A stretch of 64,000 nt of DNA. Origin: Thiocystis violascens DSM 198. Its GTDB lineage: Bacteria > Pseudomonadota > Gammaproteobacteria > Chromatiales > Chromatiaceae. The stretch covers positions 3,341,501-3,405,500 of the forward strand of contig NC_018012.1 in NCBI RefSeq assembly GCF_000227745.2. The letters are read 5' to 3'. Below are positions 9,119 through 16,579 of this stretch, in pieces (within the stretch, counting starts at the first letter, position 1; the number at the start of each line of letters is the position of its first letter). The translations under genes and the position numbers were made by a program. The notes beneath the pieces are model-generated. The model ran no database searches and had not been told where the DNA came from. It saw only the letters and a program-made list of their open reading frames with translations.

Positions 9119-9736
9119 TCAGTTCCCCAGATCCAGACGTTCGACCTGACCCGAGGTCAGCGGCACTTCCTGATGCGTCGTCAGAACCGCCAGTCCGCCC
9201 GCGTCGACATGCGCCGAAATCAGGCTCTGGAGCAGTGCGACGGCATCGACATCCAGCGCGGTGAAGGGTTCGTCCAGCACCCAGAGCCTGGATCGGGTCA
9301 GGATGAGTCGGGCCAGCGCGACGCGCTTTTTCTGGCCCTGGGAGAGCATGCGGGTGGGCAGATCCTCGAAACCGGCGAGCCCGATGCGTCCGAGCGCTTC
9401 CCAGATGGCGGGCCTGTCCACGTCGTCGCCATCGAGCGTGGCGGCGACGGCCAGGTTTTCGATTCCGGTCAAATCGCCCTTGATGCCGTTCAGATGACCG
9501 AAATAGAGCAGATCCCGCCGGTAGTCCTCGCCCAGACGACGGATGGATTCGCCCTGCCAGCGGATGTCGCCGGCATCCGGGGTGAAGAGACCGCAGAGGG
9601 TACGCAGAAGGGTCGTCTTGCCGCTGCCGTTGCGTCCGCGCACGTGCAGCAGGGTGCCTGCGCCGAGGGCAAAATCCAGGTTGGAGAACAGCCGCCGGTC
9701 GCCGCGCCGGCATTCCAGCTTTGTCACCTCAAGCAT
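9119..9736 (-). CDS. ccmA: Heme exporter ATPase CcmA
   Basis: 205 residues, ABC ATPase of the CcmABCD complex. Walker A GRNGSGKTT (~34-42), signature LSQGQKKRVALARL (note Q for G in the usual LSGGQ, normal for CcmA), Walker B LWVLDEPF and switch His in TTHQ. ATP hydrolysis releases heme-loaded CcmE from CcmC. It opens the second transcriptional block (A-B-x-x-C-D) after a 322-bp gap downstream of ccmI, so it probably has its own promoter there. Confidence 0.97.
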   Translation of the reverse strand: MLEVTKLECRRGDRRLFSNLDFALGAGTLLHVRGRNGSGKTTLLRTLCGLFTPDAGDIRWQGESIRRLGEDYRRDLLYFGHLNGIKGDLTGIENLAVAATLDGDDVDRPAIWEALGRIGLAGFEDLPTRMLSQGQKKRVALARLILTRSRLWVLDEPFTALDVDAVALLQSLISAHVDAGGLAVLTTHQEVPLTSGQVERLDLGN

Positions 9737-10058
9737 GTTTGAGCTTGGATCATGTTGTGCGGCGGGATCCGATTCGTTGACGCGGACAAACCGGCGCCTG
9801 GGCCGGCAGTGCCGCTGCCATGATTGGGCGAGCCATCTGGCTCACGCGGTTGAGCGGGTAACCATAAACGCTCGGGGCAATTTCGACAACCGCGCAATCC
9901 AGGAATGCAGAAACGTTTTTCGTTGCGCACATAACCAACATGGCGCGCACTTTGCGTCGTCGCGACCCATTTGTTGCAGGCTGGCGATGACATCCGCGCG
10001 GTCAGGAGCGACGGGACCATGCGGATGTCTCGACGACCATGATTGAGACGCGCGCGTC
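9737..10058. other. Gene-free gap inside the ccm cluster
   Basis: 322 bp between the ccmI stop and the ccmA start. No open frame here has a recognisable product or codon pattern. The gap separates E-F-G-H-I from A-B-C-D, so it presumably holds a promoter for ccmA on the minus strand; no specific box could be assigned by eye. Confidence 0.5.
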
Positions 10059-11417
10059 TTACGGACGCACGCGATCGATCCTGACCGAGACCTGACGGGT
10101 TCCGTCCAGTTGAATCGGTCCGATCTCGCCTTCGAGATCGCCCGCTTGCGGCGTGGCCTGTCCGGTCCGCGAAACGCGGGCGCCGACGATGACCTCGGGG
10201 AAGGCCGAGAGACGCATTGCCGGGTTCATCGCGAGGCTGTCGTCCAGGGTGACCGAACGGGGTAGATCCTTGACCCGCAGGCGCAGCGCGGCGAGCGGCA
10301 TGGGCGGACCGGCGGCGGCGCGCGCGAAGACGAACACCGTCTGGTCCGGCCTGACCTGGGGGGCGATGGCGGGATCCAGGGTCACTTCGACGGCGAGGCT
10401 GGCGCCGGCCGCTGGCTCCGGGGTGGCGGTGACGCTTGCCGGGATCGGGTCGGACTGCGCCAATGACGGCGACTCGTCCGCCACTGGCGCCGGCGCGGTC
10501 GCTGGCGCGCCAATGGTCGGCGTCGACGCTGTTTCAGGCTGTCCGGCGCGGCTGTTGGCTTCATCGACCATCTGGCGCAGATTGTTGGCCTCCTCGCTGC
10601 CCGGCTCCAGTTCGTCGAGGATCTTTTGCCAGGCGACGGCGGCGGTTTGGTACTGACCGCGCTGGTAGGAAATCATCCCGTCCAGCCAGCGCGCATTGGC
10701 GTTGGCGGGCTCCTGTTGCAGCGCGGCGCCGATCAGTTCGGCCGGCTTTCCCTCCAGACTCTTGGTGTCGCTGGCTGCGGCGAGCGCCTCGGCGTAGGCG
10801 AGCATCACCTCGGTCTGATTCGGTGCAAGTTCATAGGCTTTGGAGATGGCGTCGAGTCCCTGGTCCCTCTGGTCCATGGCGAAATAGGTTCGCCCGAGCA
10901 TCAGCCAGCCTTCGAGATTCGCTGGGTTTTCCTTCATGCGTGCTTCCAGCCGCTCGACCAGTACCTCCATGGAAGGCGCGTCCTGACCGCCCGCTCCGTC
11001 GGCCGGGAGCGGCTGTCCGCTGGCGGCGGCCTCCAGGCGGGGGGCAATCTCCAGGTCGCCGAGTTGCAGATACATCAGCACGGCGGCGGACGGCACGGCG
11101 AGAGTCAGGATCGTGGCCAGTCCCCAGCGTCCCAAGGCTGAGGTCGGCTTGCCGGCGGAGGACGCGGTGCCATCGCCGTCGACATCGCGCAGGAGATCGC
11201 GCTCCAGATCGCGGCGGGCGGCGGCGTACTGATCCTGGTCGAGAAAACCGGCCCCGAGATCGGCGTCCAGCTCCCGTAGGCGCTGGTTGAAGACATCGAG
11301 ATTGAGCGCGTCCTGCTCCGGCGCGTCGTTGGCGGTCTCCGGGCGCGCGAGCGGCAGAAGGATGAACGACAGCGCCAGACCGATCAGGCCGGCGGCAAGT
11401 ATCCAGAAGATCATCAT
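10059..11417 (-). CDS. ccmI: Cytochrome c maturation protein CcmI (TPR, with C-terminal domain)
   Basis: 452 residues. Two N-terminal membrane segments (IFWILAAGLIGLALSFILL and, near 100-115, a second) enclose a cytoplasmic leucine-rich helix (NLDVFNQRLRELDADL). Then a periplasmic TPR region (~150-270, e.g. NLEGWLMLGRTYFAMDQRDQG), a Pro/Ala-rich linker, and a C-terminal beta-rich domain (VFVFARAAAGPPMPLAALR). CcmI binds the apocytochrome C-terminus and delivers it to CcmFH. The full two-part architecture is present, as in long proteobacterial CcmI. It starts 6 bp after ccmH. Confidence 0.93.
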   Translation of the reverse strand: MMIFWILAAGLIGLALSFILLPLARPETANDAPEQDALNLDVFNQRLRELDADLGAGFLDQDQYAAARRDLERDLLRDVDGDGTASSAGKPTSALGRWGLATILTLAVPSAAVLMYLQLGDLEIAPRLEAAASGQPLPADGAGGQDAPSMEVLVERLEARMKENPANLEGWLMLGRTYFAMDQRDQGLDAISKAYELAPNQTEVMLAYAEALAAASDTKSLEGKPAELIGAALQQEPANANARWLDGMISYQRGQYQTAAVAWQKILDELEPGSEEANNLRQMVDEANSRAGQPETASTPTIGAPATAPAPVADESPSLAQSDPIPASVTATPEPAAGASLAVEVTLDPAIAPQVRPDQTVFVFARAAAGPPMPLAALRLRVKDLPRSVTLDDSLAMNPAMRLSAFPEVIVGARVSRTGQATPQAGDLEGEIGPIQLDGTRQVSVRIDRVRP

Positions 11418-11423
11418 GAGGCC

Positions 11424-11915
11424 CTAATCCTGGTGGTCGCCAGTCTTGGCGAGAAGTTGCTGAAGGCGGGCCTGCTCGGCCTCGCTGAGATCCTGTTCAG
11501 GCTCGGCCTTTTTGCGTTGCAGGGTCCGAAACAGCAGAAAGCCGCCGACGCCGACCAGGAGGAAGGGGCCGAACCAGAGGATATAGGTCGAGGGTTTAAT
11601 GGGCGGTTCGTAGAGCACGAAATCGCCATAGCGAGCCACCAGGAAGTCCACGACCTCCTGCCGGCTCTGGCCCTCCCGCATCATCCGATAGACCTCCTCG
11701 CGCAGATCCTGGGCGACGCCGGCCTGCGAGCCGGCCAGCGATTCGTTCTGGCACACCAGGCAGCGCAGCTCGCCGATCAGATCCCGAAACTCGTCGTGCT
11801 GGGCCGGGTCGTCGAAGGTGAATTCTTCCAGCGTATAGGCGTGCGCCGTGCCGAACGCGAGCGCGCCGGCCAGCAGGGCGCTCGAAAACAGGCGTTTACT
11901 GTCAATGGGCATCAT
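11424..11915 (-). CDS. ccmH: Cytochrome c maturation thiol protein CcmH
   Basis: About 163 residues from ATG 11915 (another ATG at 11912; the frame is open to 11954). Signal peptide/anchor (LFSSALLAGALAFGTAHA), then the hallmark LRCLVCQNESLAGSQA: the periplasmic CxxC that keeps the CXXCH cysteines of apocytochrome c reduced. A second membrane segment (LWFGPFLLVGVGGFLLF) and a charged tail follow. It lies between ccmG and ccmI; a perfect 14-bp palindrome separates it from ccmG. Confidence 0.95.
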   Translation of the reverse strand: MMPIDSKRLFSSALLAGALAFGTAHAYTLEEFTFDDPAQHDEFRDLIGELRCLVCQNESLAGSQAGVAQDLREEVYRMMREGQSRQEVVDFLVARYGDFVLYEPPIKPSTYILWFGPFLLVGVGGFLLFRTLQRKKAEPEQDLSEAEQARLQQLLAKTGDHQD

Positions 11916-11944
11916 GATTGGTCCAGGTTGTTTCCCGCTCCCTT

Positions 11945-11973
11945 GTAGAGACAAGGCATTGCCTTGTCTCTAC
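11945..11973. repeat. Perfect 14-bp palindrome between ccmG and ccmH
   Basis: Arms 11945-11958 and 11960-11973 are exactly complementary around one base. Its GTAGAGAC...GTCTCTAC ends match a class of short palindromes repeated in intergenic DNA of cyanobacteria and some other phototrophs (recalled, not searched). No second copy was seen in this window. Confidence 0.75.
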
Positions 11974-11999
11974 GCCCCCCTACCCAGCCGGAAGAGAGA

Positions 12000-12539
12000 T
12001 TATTTGGCGCGGTATTGTTCGACAACGGGAAGGATTTCGGACTCCCAGACGGCGCGATCGATGGGGCCGATTCGCTTGTGGCGGATGATCCCCTCGCCAT
12101 CCACCACGAAGGTTTCGGGAGCGCCGTAGACGCCCCAGTCGATTCCCGAGCGGTTGTCCGGATCATAGAGGCTGAGCGCATAGGGATCGCCATACTGACG
12201 AAGCATCTGCAAGGCTTCCGGTCGGGTGTCCTTCCAGTTGAAGCCGATCACCTGCACGTCGTTCTCGCGAGCGATACGCATCAGTTCGCCGTGTTCCTGA
12301 CGGCAGGACGGACACCAGGAGGCCCAGACATTCACCAGCGAAACCTTGCCGAGCAGAATGTCCTTCGTGAGCGTCTGGCTCGGATCCTTCAGCGACTGGA
12401 GCGTGAAGGACGGTGCCGGTTTGTCGACCAGCGGCGACGGAACCTTGCGGGGATCCAGTCGCAATCCATAAAAAAGCAGGGCGGCCAGGACGAGGAAGAT
12501 GCCCAGCGGGATGAGTGCGCGTGACGCGGAGTTGCTCAT
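12000..12539 (-). CDS. ccmG: Thiol:disulfide interchange protein CcmG/DsbE
   Basis: 179 residues: an uncleaved N-terminal anchor (ALIPLGIFLVLAALLFYGL) and a periplasmic thioredoxin fold with active site WASWCPSCRQEH, plus the CcmG groove residues around GAPETFVVDGEG. It reduces CcmH or apocytochrome c using electrons from DsbD. It follows ccmF by 12 bp on the minus strand. Confidence 0.96.
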   Translation of the reverse strand: MSNSASRALIPLGIFLVLAALLFYGLRLDPRKVPSPLVDKPAPSFTLQSLKDPSQTLTKDILLGKVSLVNVWASWCPSCRQEHGELMRIARENDVQVIGFNWKDTRPEALQMLRQYGDPYALSLYDPDNRSGIDWGVYGAPETFVVDGEGIIRHKRIGPIDRAVWESEILPVVEQYRAK

Positions 12540-12551
12540 GATTCAAACGCC

Positions 12552-14537
12552 TCAAGCGCGGACGGTTGCAGTGATTGCGCCCGCGCCGACGCGTGCGGGA
12601 GCGGTACGATAACGCCGGTCGGTGATGGCCAGAACGCCCCCCAAGGCCATCAGGATGCAGCCGAGCCAGATCCAGCGGACATAGGGTTTGTAGTAGACCC
12701 GCAAGGCCCAGTCGCCGGACACGCCGATCGGTTCGCCGAGCGAGATATAGATGTCGCGCAGGAAACCGGCGTCGATCCCCGCCTCGGTCATCGGCATGCC
12801 GCCCGAGAAATACTTGCGCTTTTCGGGGTAGAGCCGGGTGATCTCCCGTTCGCCTTGATAGACGACAAACTCGCCCCGGAAGGCATCGTAATTCGGACCT
12901 TTGACCATCTCGACGCCGTTGAACTGGAAGCGATGGCCCGAGTCCTCGTGTACTCCGCCGGGCGACATGCGGATATCCGTCTCGGTGCCCTGATTGGACA
13001 CCATGGTGACGCCGACGATAAACACGGCGACGCCGAGATGGGCCAGCCACATGCCGTAATAGCTGCGGCTGTTGCCGCCGAGGTCAGCCGCCAGACCCTT
13101 GAGCCAGCCCCGATGCCGGAGACGGTCGAACAGGCTGATGAGGTGGGTCGCGACCAGCCAGACCGCCATGCCGAGCCCGAATCCGACCGCGAGCTGGCCC
13201 GCCGGGACGAGCGACGACGTCGTGACGATCAGAGTCAGGATGCCGAGCGCGAGAGCCAGCCACAGCGAGCGGAGCAGACGCTTCGGTTCGTCGTGTTTCC
13301 AATGGGTCAGTGGGCCGATGCCCATTGCCAAAATCAGCAACGGCGACAGGAACACGAACATCTTGTTGAACCAGGGGAACCCGACCGAGATCTTGCCCCA
13401 GCCGGCGGCATCGTAGATCAGTGGCGCGAGCGTGCCGAACAGCACCAGCACCGCCAGCGTGGCGAGCAGCAGGTTATTGATCAGCAGAAAGGTCTCGCGC
13501 GACACCAGATCGAAACGCCCACCGCCGGAGATCGCGGGCGCGCGCCAGGCATAGAGCGCCAGCGAGCCGCCGATCACGATGCAGAGGAAGATCAGGATGA
13601 AGGTGCCGCGTGTCGGATCGGTCGCGAAGGCATGGACCGAGGTGAGCACCCCGGAGCGGACCAGGAAGGTGCCGAGCAGCGAGAGCGAAAAGGCCGAGAT
13701 CGCCAACAGCACGGTCCAGTTTTTAAAGGCGGCGCGTTTCTCGGTCACCGCGAGCGAATGCATGAGCGCGGTTCCGACCAGCCAGGGCATGAAGGAGGCA
13801 TTTTCGACCGGATCCCAGAACCACCAGCCGCCCCAGCCGAGTTCGTAATAGGCCCACCAGGAGCCGAGCGCGACCCCGATGGTCAGGAAGATCCAGGCAG
13901 CGGTCGTCCAGGGCCGTGACCAGCGCGCCCAGGCCGAGTCCAGCTTGCCGCCGATCAGGGCCGCGATGGCGAAGGCGAATGCGACCGAGAAGCCGACATA
14001 ACCCATGTACAGCATGGGCGGATGGATCGCCAGACCCGGATCCTGCAACAGTGGATTGAGATCGCGGCCTTCGAGCGGCACCGGAAATATGCGGTCGAAG
14101 GGATTCGAGGTCAGCACCATGAACAGCAGAAAACCGATCGCGACCATGCCCTGCACCGAGATCACCCGCGCGATCATGGGGAGCGGCAGGTTCTTGCTGA
14201 AGGCGGCGACCGCCGCGCCCCAACCGGCCAGCATCAGCACCCAGAGCAGCAGCGACCCTTCATGAGCGCCCCAGATGGCCGAGACCTTGTAGGCGGTCGG
14301 CATCAGCGAATTGGAGTTGGTCGCCACATAGATGACCGAGAAATCGTCGATCAGAAAGGCTTGCAGCAGACAGAGGAAGCTGATCCCGATAAAGGTCAAC
14401 TGACCCCAGGCGAGCGGGCGGGCAAGCTCCATCCAGGCGCGATTGCCGGAAAAAGTCCCCAGCAATGGCACGCTCGCTTGGACCAGTGCCAGCATCAGCG
14501 CCAGGATCAGCGCGAAATGACCGAGTTCAGGCACCAT
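12552..14537 (-). CDS. ccmF: Heme lyase subunit CcmF
   Basis: 661 residues with about 15 hydrophobic segments. Motifs: WGAHEGSLLLW near residue 90, the WWD heme-handling loop GWGGWWFWDPVENASFMPWL, then TALMHSLAVTEKR. CcmF takes heme from holo-CcmE and ligates it to the CXXCH of apocytochrome c together with CcmH. The C-terminal periplasmic beta domain (SPGGVHEDSGHRFQFNGVEM) is intact. Its ATG overlaps the ccmE stop codon (ATGA). Confidence 0.97.
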   Translation of the reverse strand: MVPELGHFALILALMLALVQASVPLLGTFSGNRAWMELARPLAWGQLTFIGISFLCLLQAFLIDDFSVIYVATNSNSLMPTAYKVSAIWGAHEGSLLLWVLMLAGWGAAVAAFSKNLPLPMIARVISVQGMVAIGFLLFMVLTSNPFDRIFPVPLEGRDLNPLLQDPGLAIHPPMLYMGYVGFSVAFAFAIAALIGGKLDSAWARWSRPWTTAAWIFLTIGVALGSWWAYYELGWGGWWFWDPVENASFMPWLVGTALMHSLAVTEKRAAFKNWTVLLAISAFSLSLLGTFLVRSGVLTSVHAFATDPTRGTFILIFLCIVIGGSLALYAWRAPAISGGGRFDLVSRETFLLINNLLLATLAVLVLFGTLAPLIYDAAGWGKISVGFPWFNKMFVFLSPLLILAMGIGPLTHWKHDEPKRLLRSLWLALALGILTLIVTTSSLVPAGQLAVGFGLGMAVWLVATHLISLFDRLRHRGWLKGLAADLGGNSRSYYGMWLAHLGVAVFIVGVTMVSNQGTETDIRMSPGGVHEDSGHRFQFNGVEMVKGPNYDAFRGEFVVYQGEREITRLYPEKRKYFSGGMPMTEAGIDAGFLRDIYISLGEPIGVSGDWALRVYYKPYVRWIWLGCILMALGGVLAITDRRYRTAPARVGAGAITATVRA

Positions 14538-15010
14538 CAGTTGGTTGCTCCGGACGCCGGGGCGGAGGCGGCTTCGACGACGCCCTCGGCATGCGCCGTC
14601 TGGAGCGTGCTCGCGACCTCGGGTGGCACATATTCCTCATCATGCTTGGCGAGTACCTCGTCGGCATAAAAGACCCCGTCCGACCCCAGTTTCCCCTTGG
14701 CCACGACGCCGGTGCCCTCGCTGAAGAGATCGGGCAGGATGCCGGTATAGGCGACCTTGACCGTCTCGGCGTTGTCCGTCACGTCGAAGTGCACCGTGAG
14801 ACCGTCCTGCTGGCGCGCGAGCGTCCCTTTGGTGACCAGTCCGCCGAGCCGGAAGACATGATCCGGCGGCGCCTCGTTCGCGAGCACCTGCGAGGGACTG
14901 AAGAAATACGAGATATTGCTTTTCAGCGCGGTCAGGGCCAGGGCCGAGGCCGTGCCGATCCCGAGGATCGCCAGGCCCACGAAGACGAGTCTTTTTTGTC
15001 TTGCTTTCAT
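14537..15010 (-). CDS. ccmE: Periplasmic heme chaperone CcmE
   Basis: 157 residues: N-terminal anchor, an OB-fold periplasmic domain (FRLGGLVTKGTLARQ, then VAYTGILPDLFSEGTGVVAKG) and the covalent heme-binding histidine in LAKHDEEYVPPE. It receives heme from CcmC and hands it to CcmF. It is the first gene of the minus-strand ccm run; the 211 bp up to the divergent SRAP gene (15011-15221) should hold promoters for both, though none is assigned. Confidence 0.97.
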   Translation of the reverse strand: MKARQKRLVFVGLAILGIGTASALALTALKSNISYFFSPSQVLANEAPPDHVFRLGGLVTKGTLARQQDGLTVHFDVTDNAETVKVAYTGILPDLFSEGTGVVAKGKLGSDGVFYADEVLAKHDEEYVPPEVASTLQTAHAEGVVEAASAPASGATN

Positions 15011-15221
15011 GGTCAGTGCCGGTGGTTTGAGTGAGGACTAAAGTTCAACAGGTGATCCGCCGGAGCGCAAGCGTGGGCAACATGATCGGCTGGAGCGATT
15101 TGTCGGTACTTGAATTCATGCTATTTATTCTGCACCTAAGCCACAACTGTTTTTGCATTTTTCCGCTCACACATTGGGCAGGGATCATTGCGACCCTTTC
15201 ATTCTCCGCTGACTTGATGCT

Positions 15222-15932
15222 ATGTGCGGTCGTTTTGCTCAATACCTCCGCGGCGCGGAATTGGACGCCCATTTTGGCGCCTCACTCGACGGGGCGTTGC
15301 TTCCGCCACGCTACAATATCGCCCCTGGGAGCCTGCTCCTGGCCGTGCGCGCGGACCCCGCCGGTACGCGAACCTTCGCGACGCTCCATTGGGGACTCAT
15401 CCCGAGTTGGGCGAAGGATCGCAACATCGGCTACCGCACGATCAATGCACGGGCCGAGACGGTGGCCGAGAAGCCGTCCTTTCGCGCGGCCTTCCGACAG
15501 CGCCGTTGCCTGATCCCCGCCGATGGTTTCTACGAATGGCAGGCAACCGGTTCCGGAAAGCAGCCGTATTTCATCGCCCGGCGTGATCGCCAGCCCTTCG
15601 CGTTCGCCGGATTGTGGGAGACCTGGACCGACCCCGGCACGGGCAAGCGACTCGACAGCGCCACGATCATCGTGACCGACGCGAACGACGTGGTTAGCCC
15701 CATCCACGACCGGATGCCGGTGATCCTGACGCCGGCGGCCTACGGTGTCTGGCTGGATCCGACACGGACGCGACCGGAGACCCTGACGCCACTGCTCAAA
15801 CCCTGCGATCCGGCCCCATGGTTTGCTTATCCGGTCGACCGGCGGGTGAATACGCCGTCCGAGGATGGCCCGGCGCTGATCGAGCCTTGGTCATCCATGA
15901 TCCAGGAACCGGAACTTCGCGCCTCGCGCTGA
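15222..15932 (+). CDS. SOS response-associated peptidase (SRAP/YedK/HMCES family)
   Basis: 236 residues starting MCGRFAQY: after Met removal Cys2 becomes the nucleophile that forms a stable thiazolidine crosslink with abasic sites in single-stranded DNA, protecting replication forks. Other conserved parts are PPRYNIAPGS (Asn), WGLIPSWAKD, TINARAETVAEKPSFR, CLIPADGFYEWQ (Glu) and SPIHDRMPVIL (His). All catalytic positions are present. It is a single gene, divergent from ccmE. Confidence 0.95.
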   Translation: MCGRFAQYLRGAELDAHFGASLDGALLPPRYNIAPGSLLLAVRADPAGTRTFATLHWGLIPSWAKDRNIGYRTINARAETVAEKPSFRAAFRQRRCLIPADGFYEWQATGSGKQPYFIARRDRQPFAFAGLWETWTDPGTGKRLDSATIIVTDANDVVSPIHDRMPVILTPAAYGVWLDPTRTRPETLTPLLKPCDPAPWFAYPVDRRVNTPSEDGPALIEPWSSMIQEPELRASR

Positions 15933-16045
15933 GCGAAGCCGAACCCTTCGGCACTCAAAATAGAGTTTAGTTTGCGTCAATCCGAATTCTGTTGGCGCTT
16001 TCACCGATACCGCCTATGGAATGTCGGCGATTCCAAGGAAAATAG

Positions 16046-16079
16046 CCCCTTGCCCCTTGCCCCTTGCCCCTTGCCCCTT
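16046..16079. repeat. Heptamer tandem repeat abutting the rhodanese stop codon
   Basis: Nearly five consecutive copies of CCCCTTG (units at 16046, 16053, 16060, 16067 and a partial one at 16074). The last unit runs into the stop codon of the minus-strand rhodanese gene. Length changes here would alter only its 3'-UTR or last codons. Confidence 0.85.
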
Positions 16080-16545
16080 AAACCGCGGGCCGTCGCTGAT
16101 CCGGCCGCAGCCGTGGCGTGAAATAGACATCCGCGTCGTCCAGGTCGACCGCCTTCCCGGCCAGGTCGACCAGCGGTTGTTCGTAGTCCTTCCAACCCCG
16201 CAGACCCGTCTGCAGCGATGCGACCCGTTCGTAGCCCAGCACGGTCAGCGAATGGGCGGCGAGGATGCTGCGATAGCCGGAACGGCACACCACGACGATC
16301 TCGCGCGCGCGCGCCCGGACCAGTTCGGGGATCGTCTCCTCATAGTCCCACTCGCAGGCGGATTCCAGGATGCCGCGCGGGATGTTCAGCGAGCCGGGGA
16401 GATGCATGGCGGAAAACTCGTCCGGCTCGCGGACATCGAGGATGAGCAGGTCGGGGTTCTCTTGAATCCGTTCCTCAAGATCCCAGGGCATGATCTCCTT
16501 GATGTCGGTCAGACAATTTTTGATCAGTTCGAGAAAATTTTTCAT
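16078..16545 (-). CDS. Rhodanese-like sulfurtransferase
   Basis: 155 residues with a single rhodanese domain: LLILDVREPDEFSAMHLPGS and the active-site loop VVVCRSGYRS (persulfide-carrying Cys). A short N-terminal helix (NFLELIKNCLTDIKEIMPW) precedes the domain. Such proteins move sulfane sulfur; the physiological acceptor is unknown. It lies 34 bp after hypF on the same strand and may be cotranscribed. Confidence 0.92.
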   Translation of the reverse strand: MKNFLELIKNCLTDIKEIMPWDLEERIQENPDLLILDVREPDEFSAMHLPGSLNIPRGILESACEWDYEETIPELVRARAREIVVVCRSGYRSILAAHSLTVLGYERVASLQTGLRGWKDYEQPLVDLAGKAVDLDDADVYFTPRLRPDQRRPAV

Positions 16546-16579
16546 GGCACTTCTGCTCTTTGCGGTTCAACTGCGTGTG

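Noticed and set aside
9750..9950. 66-codon minus-strand frame in the ccmI-ccmA gap
   Set aside because: No recognisable motif, no ribosome-binding site and composition like non-coding DNA.
12855..13919. 354-codon plus-strand frame opposite ccmF
   Set aside because: Shadow of ccmF with biased, repetitive composition.
16079..16087. TAAACCGCG at the rhodanese 3' end as a further copy of the 84-bp element
   Set aside because: No complementary GCGGTTTA partner is found ~84 bp away on either side.
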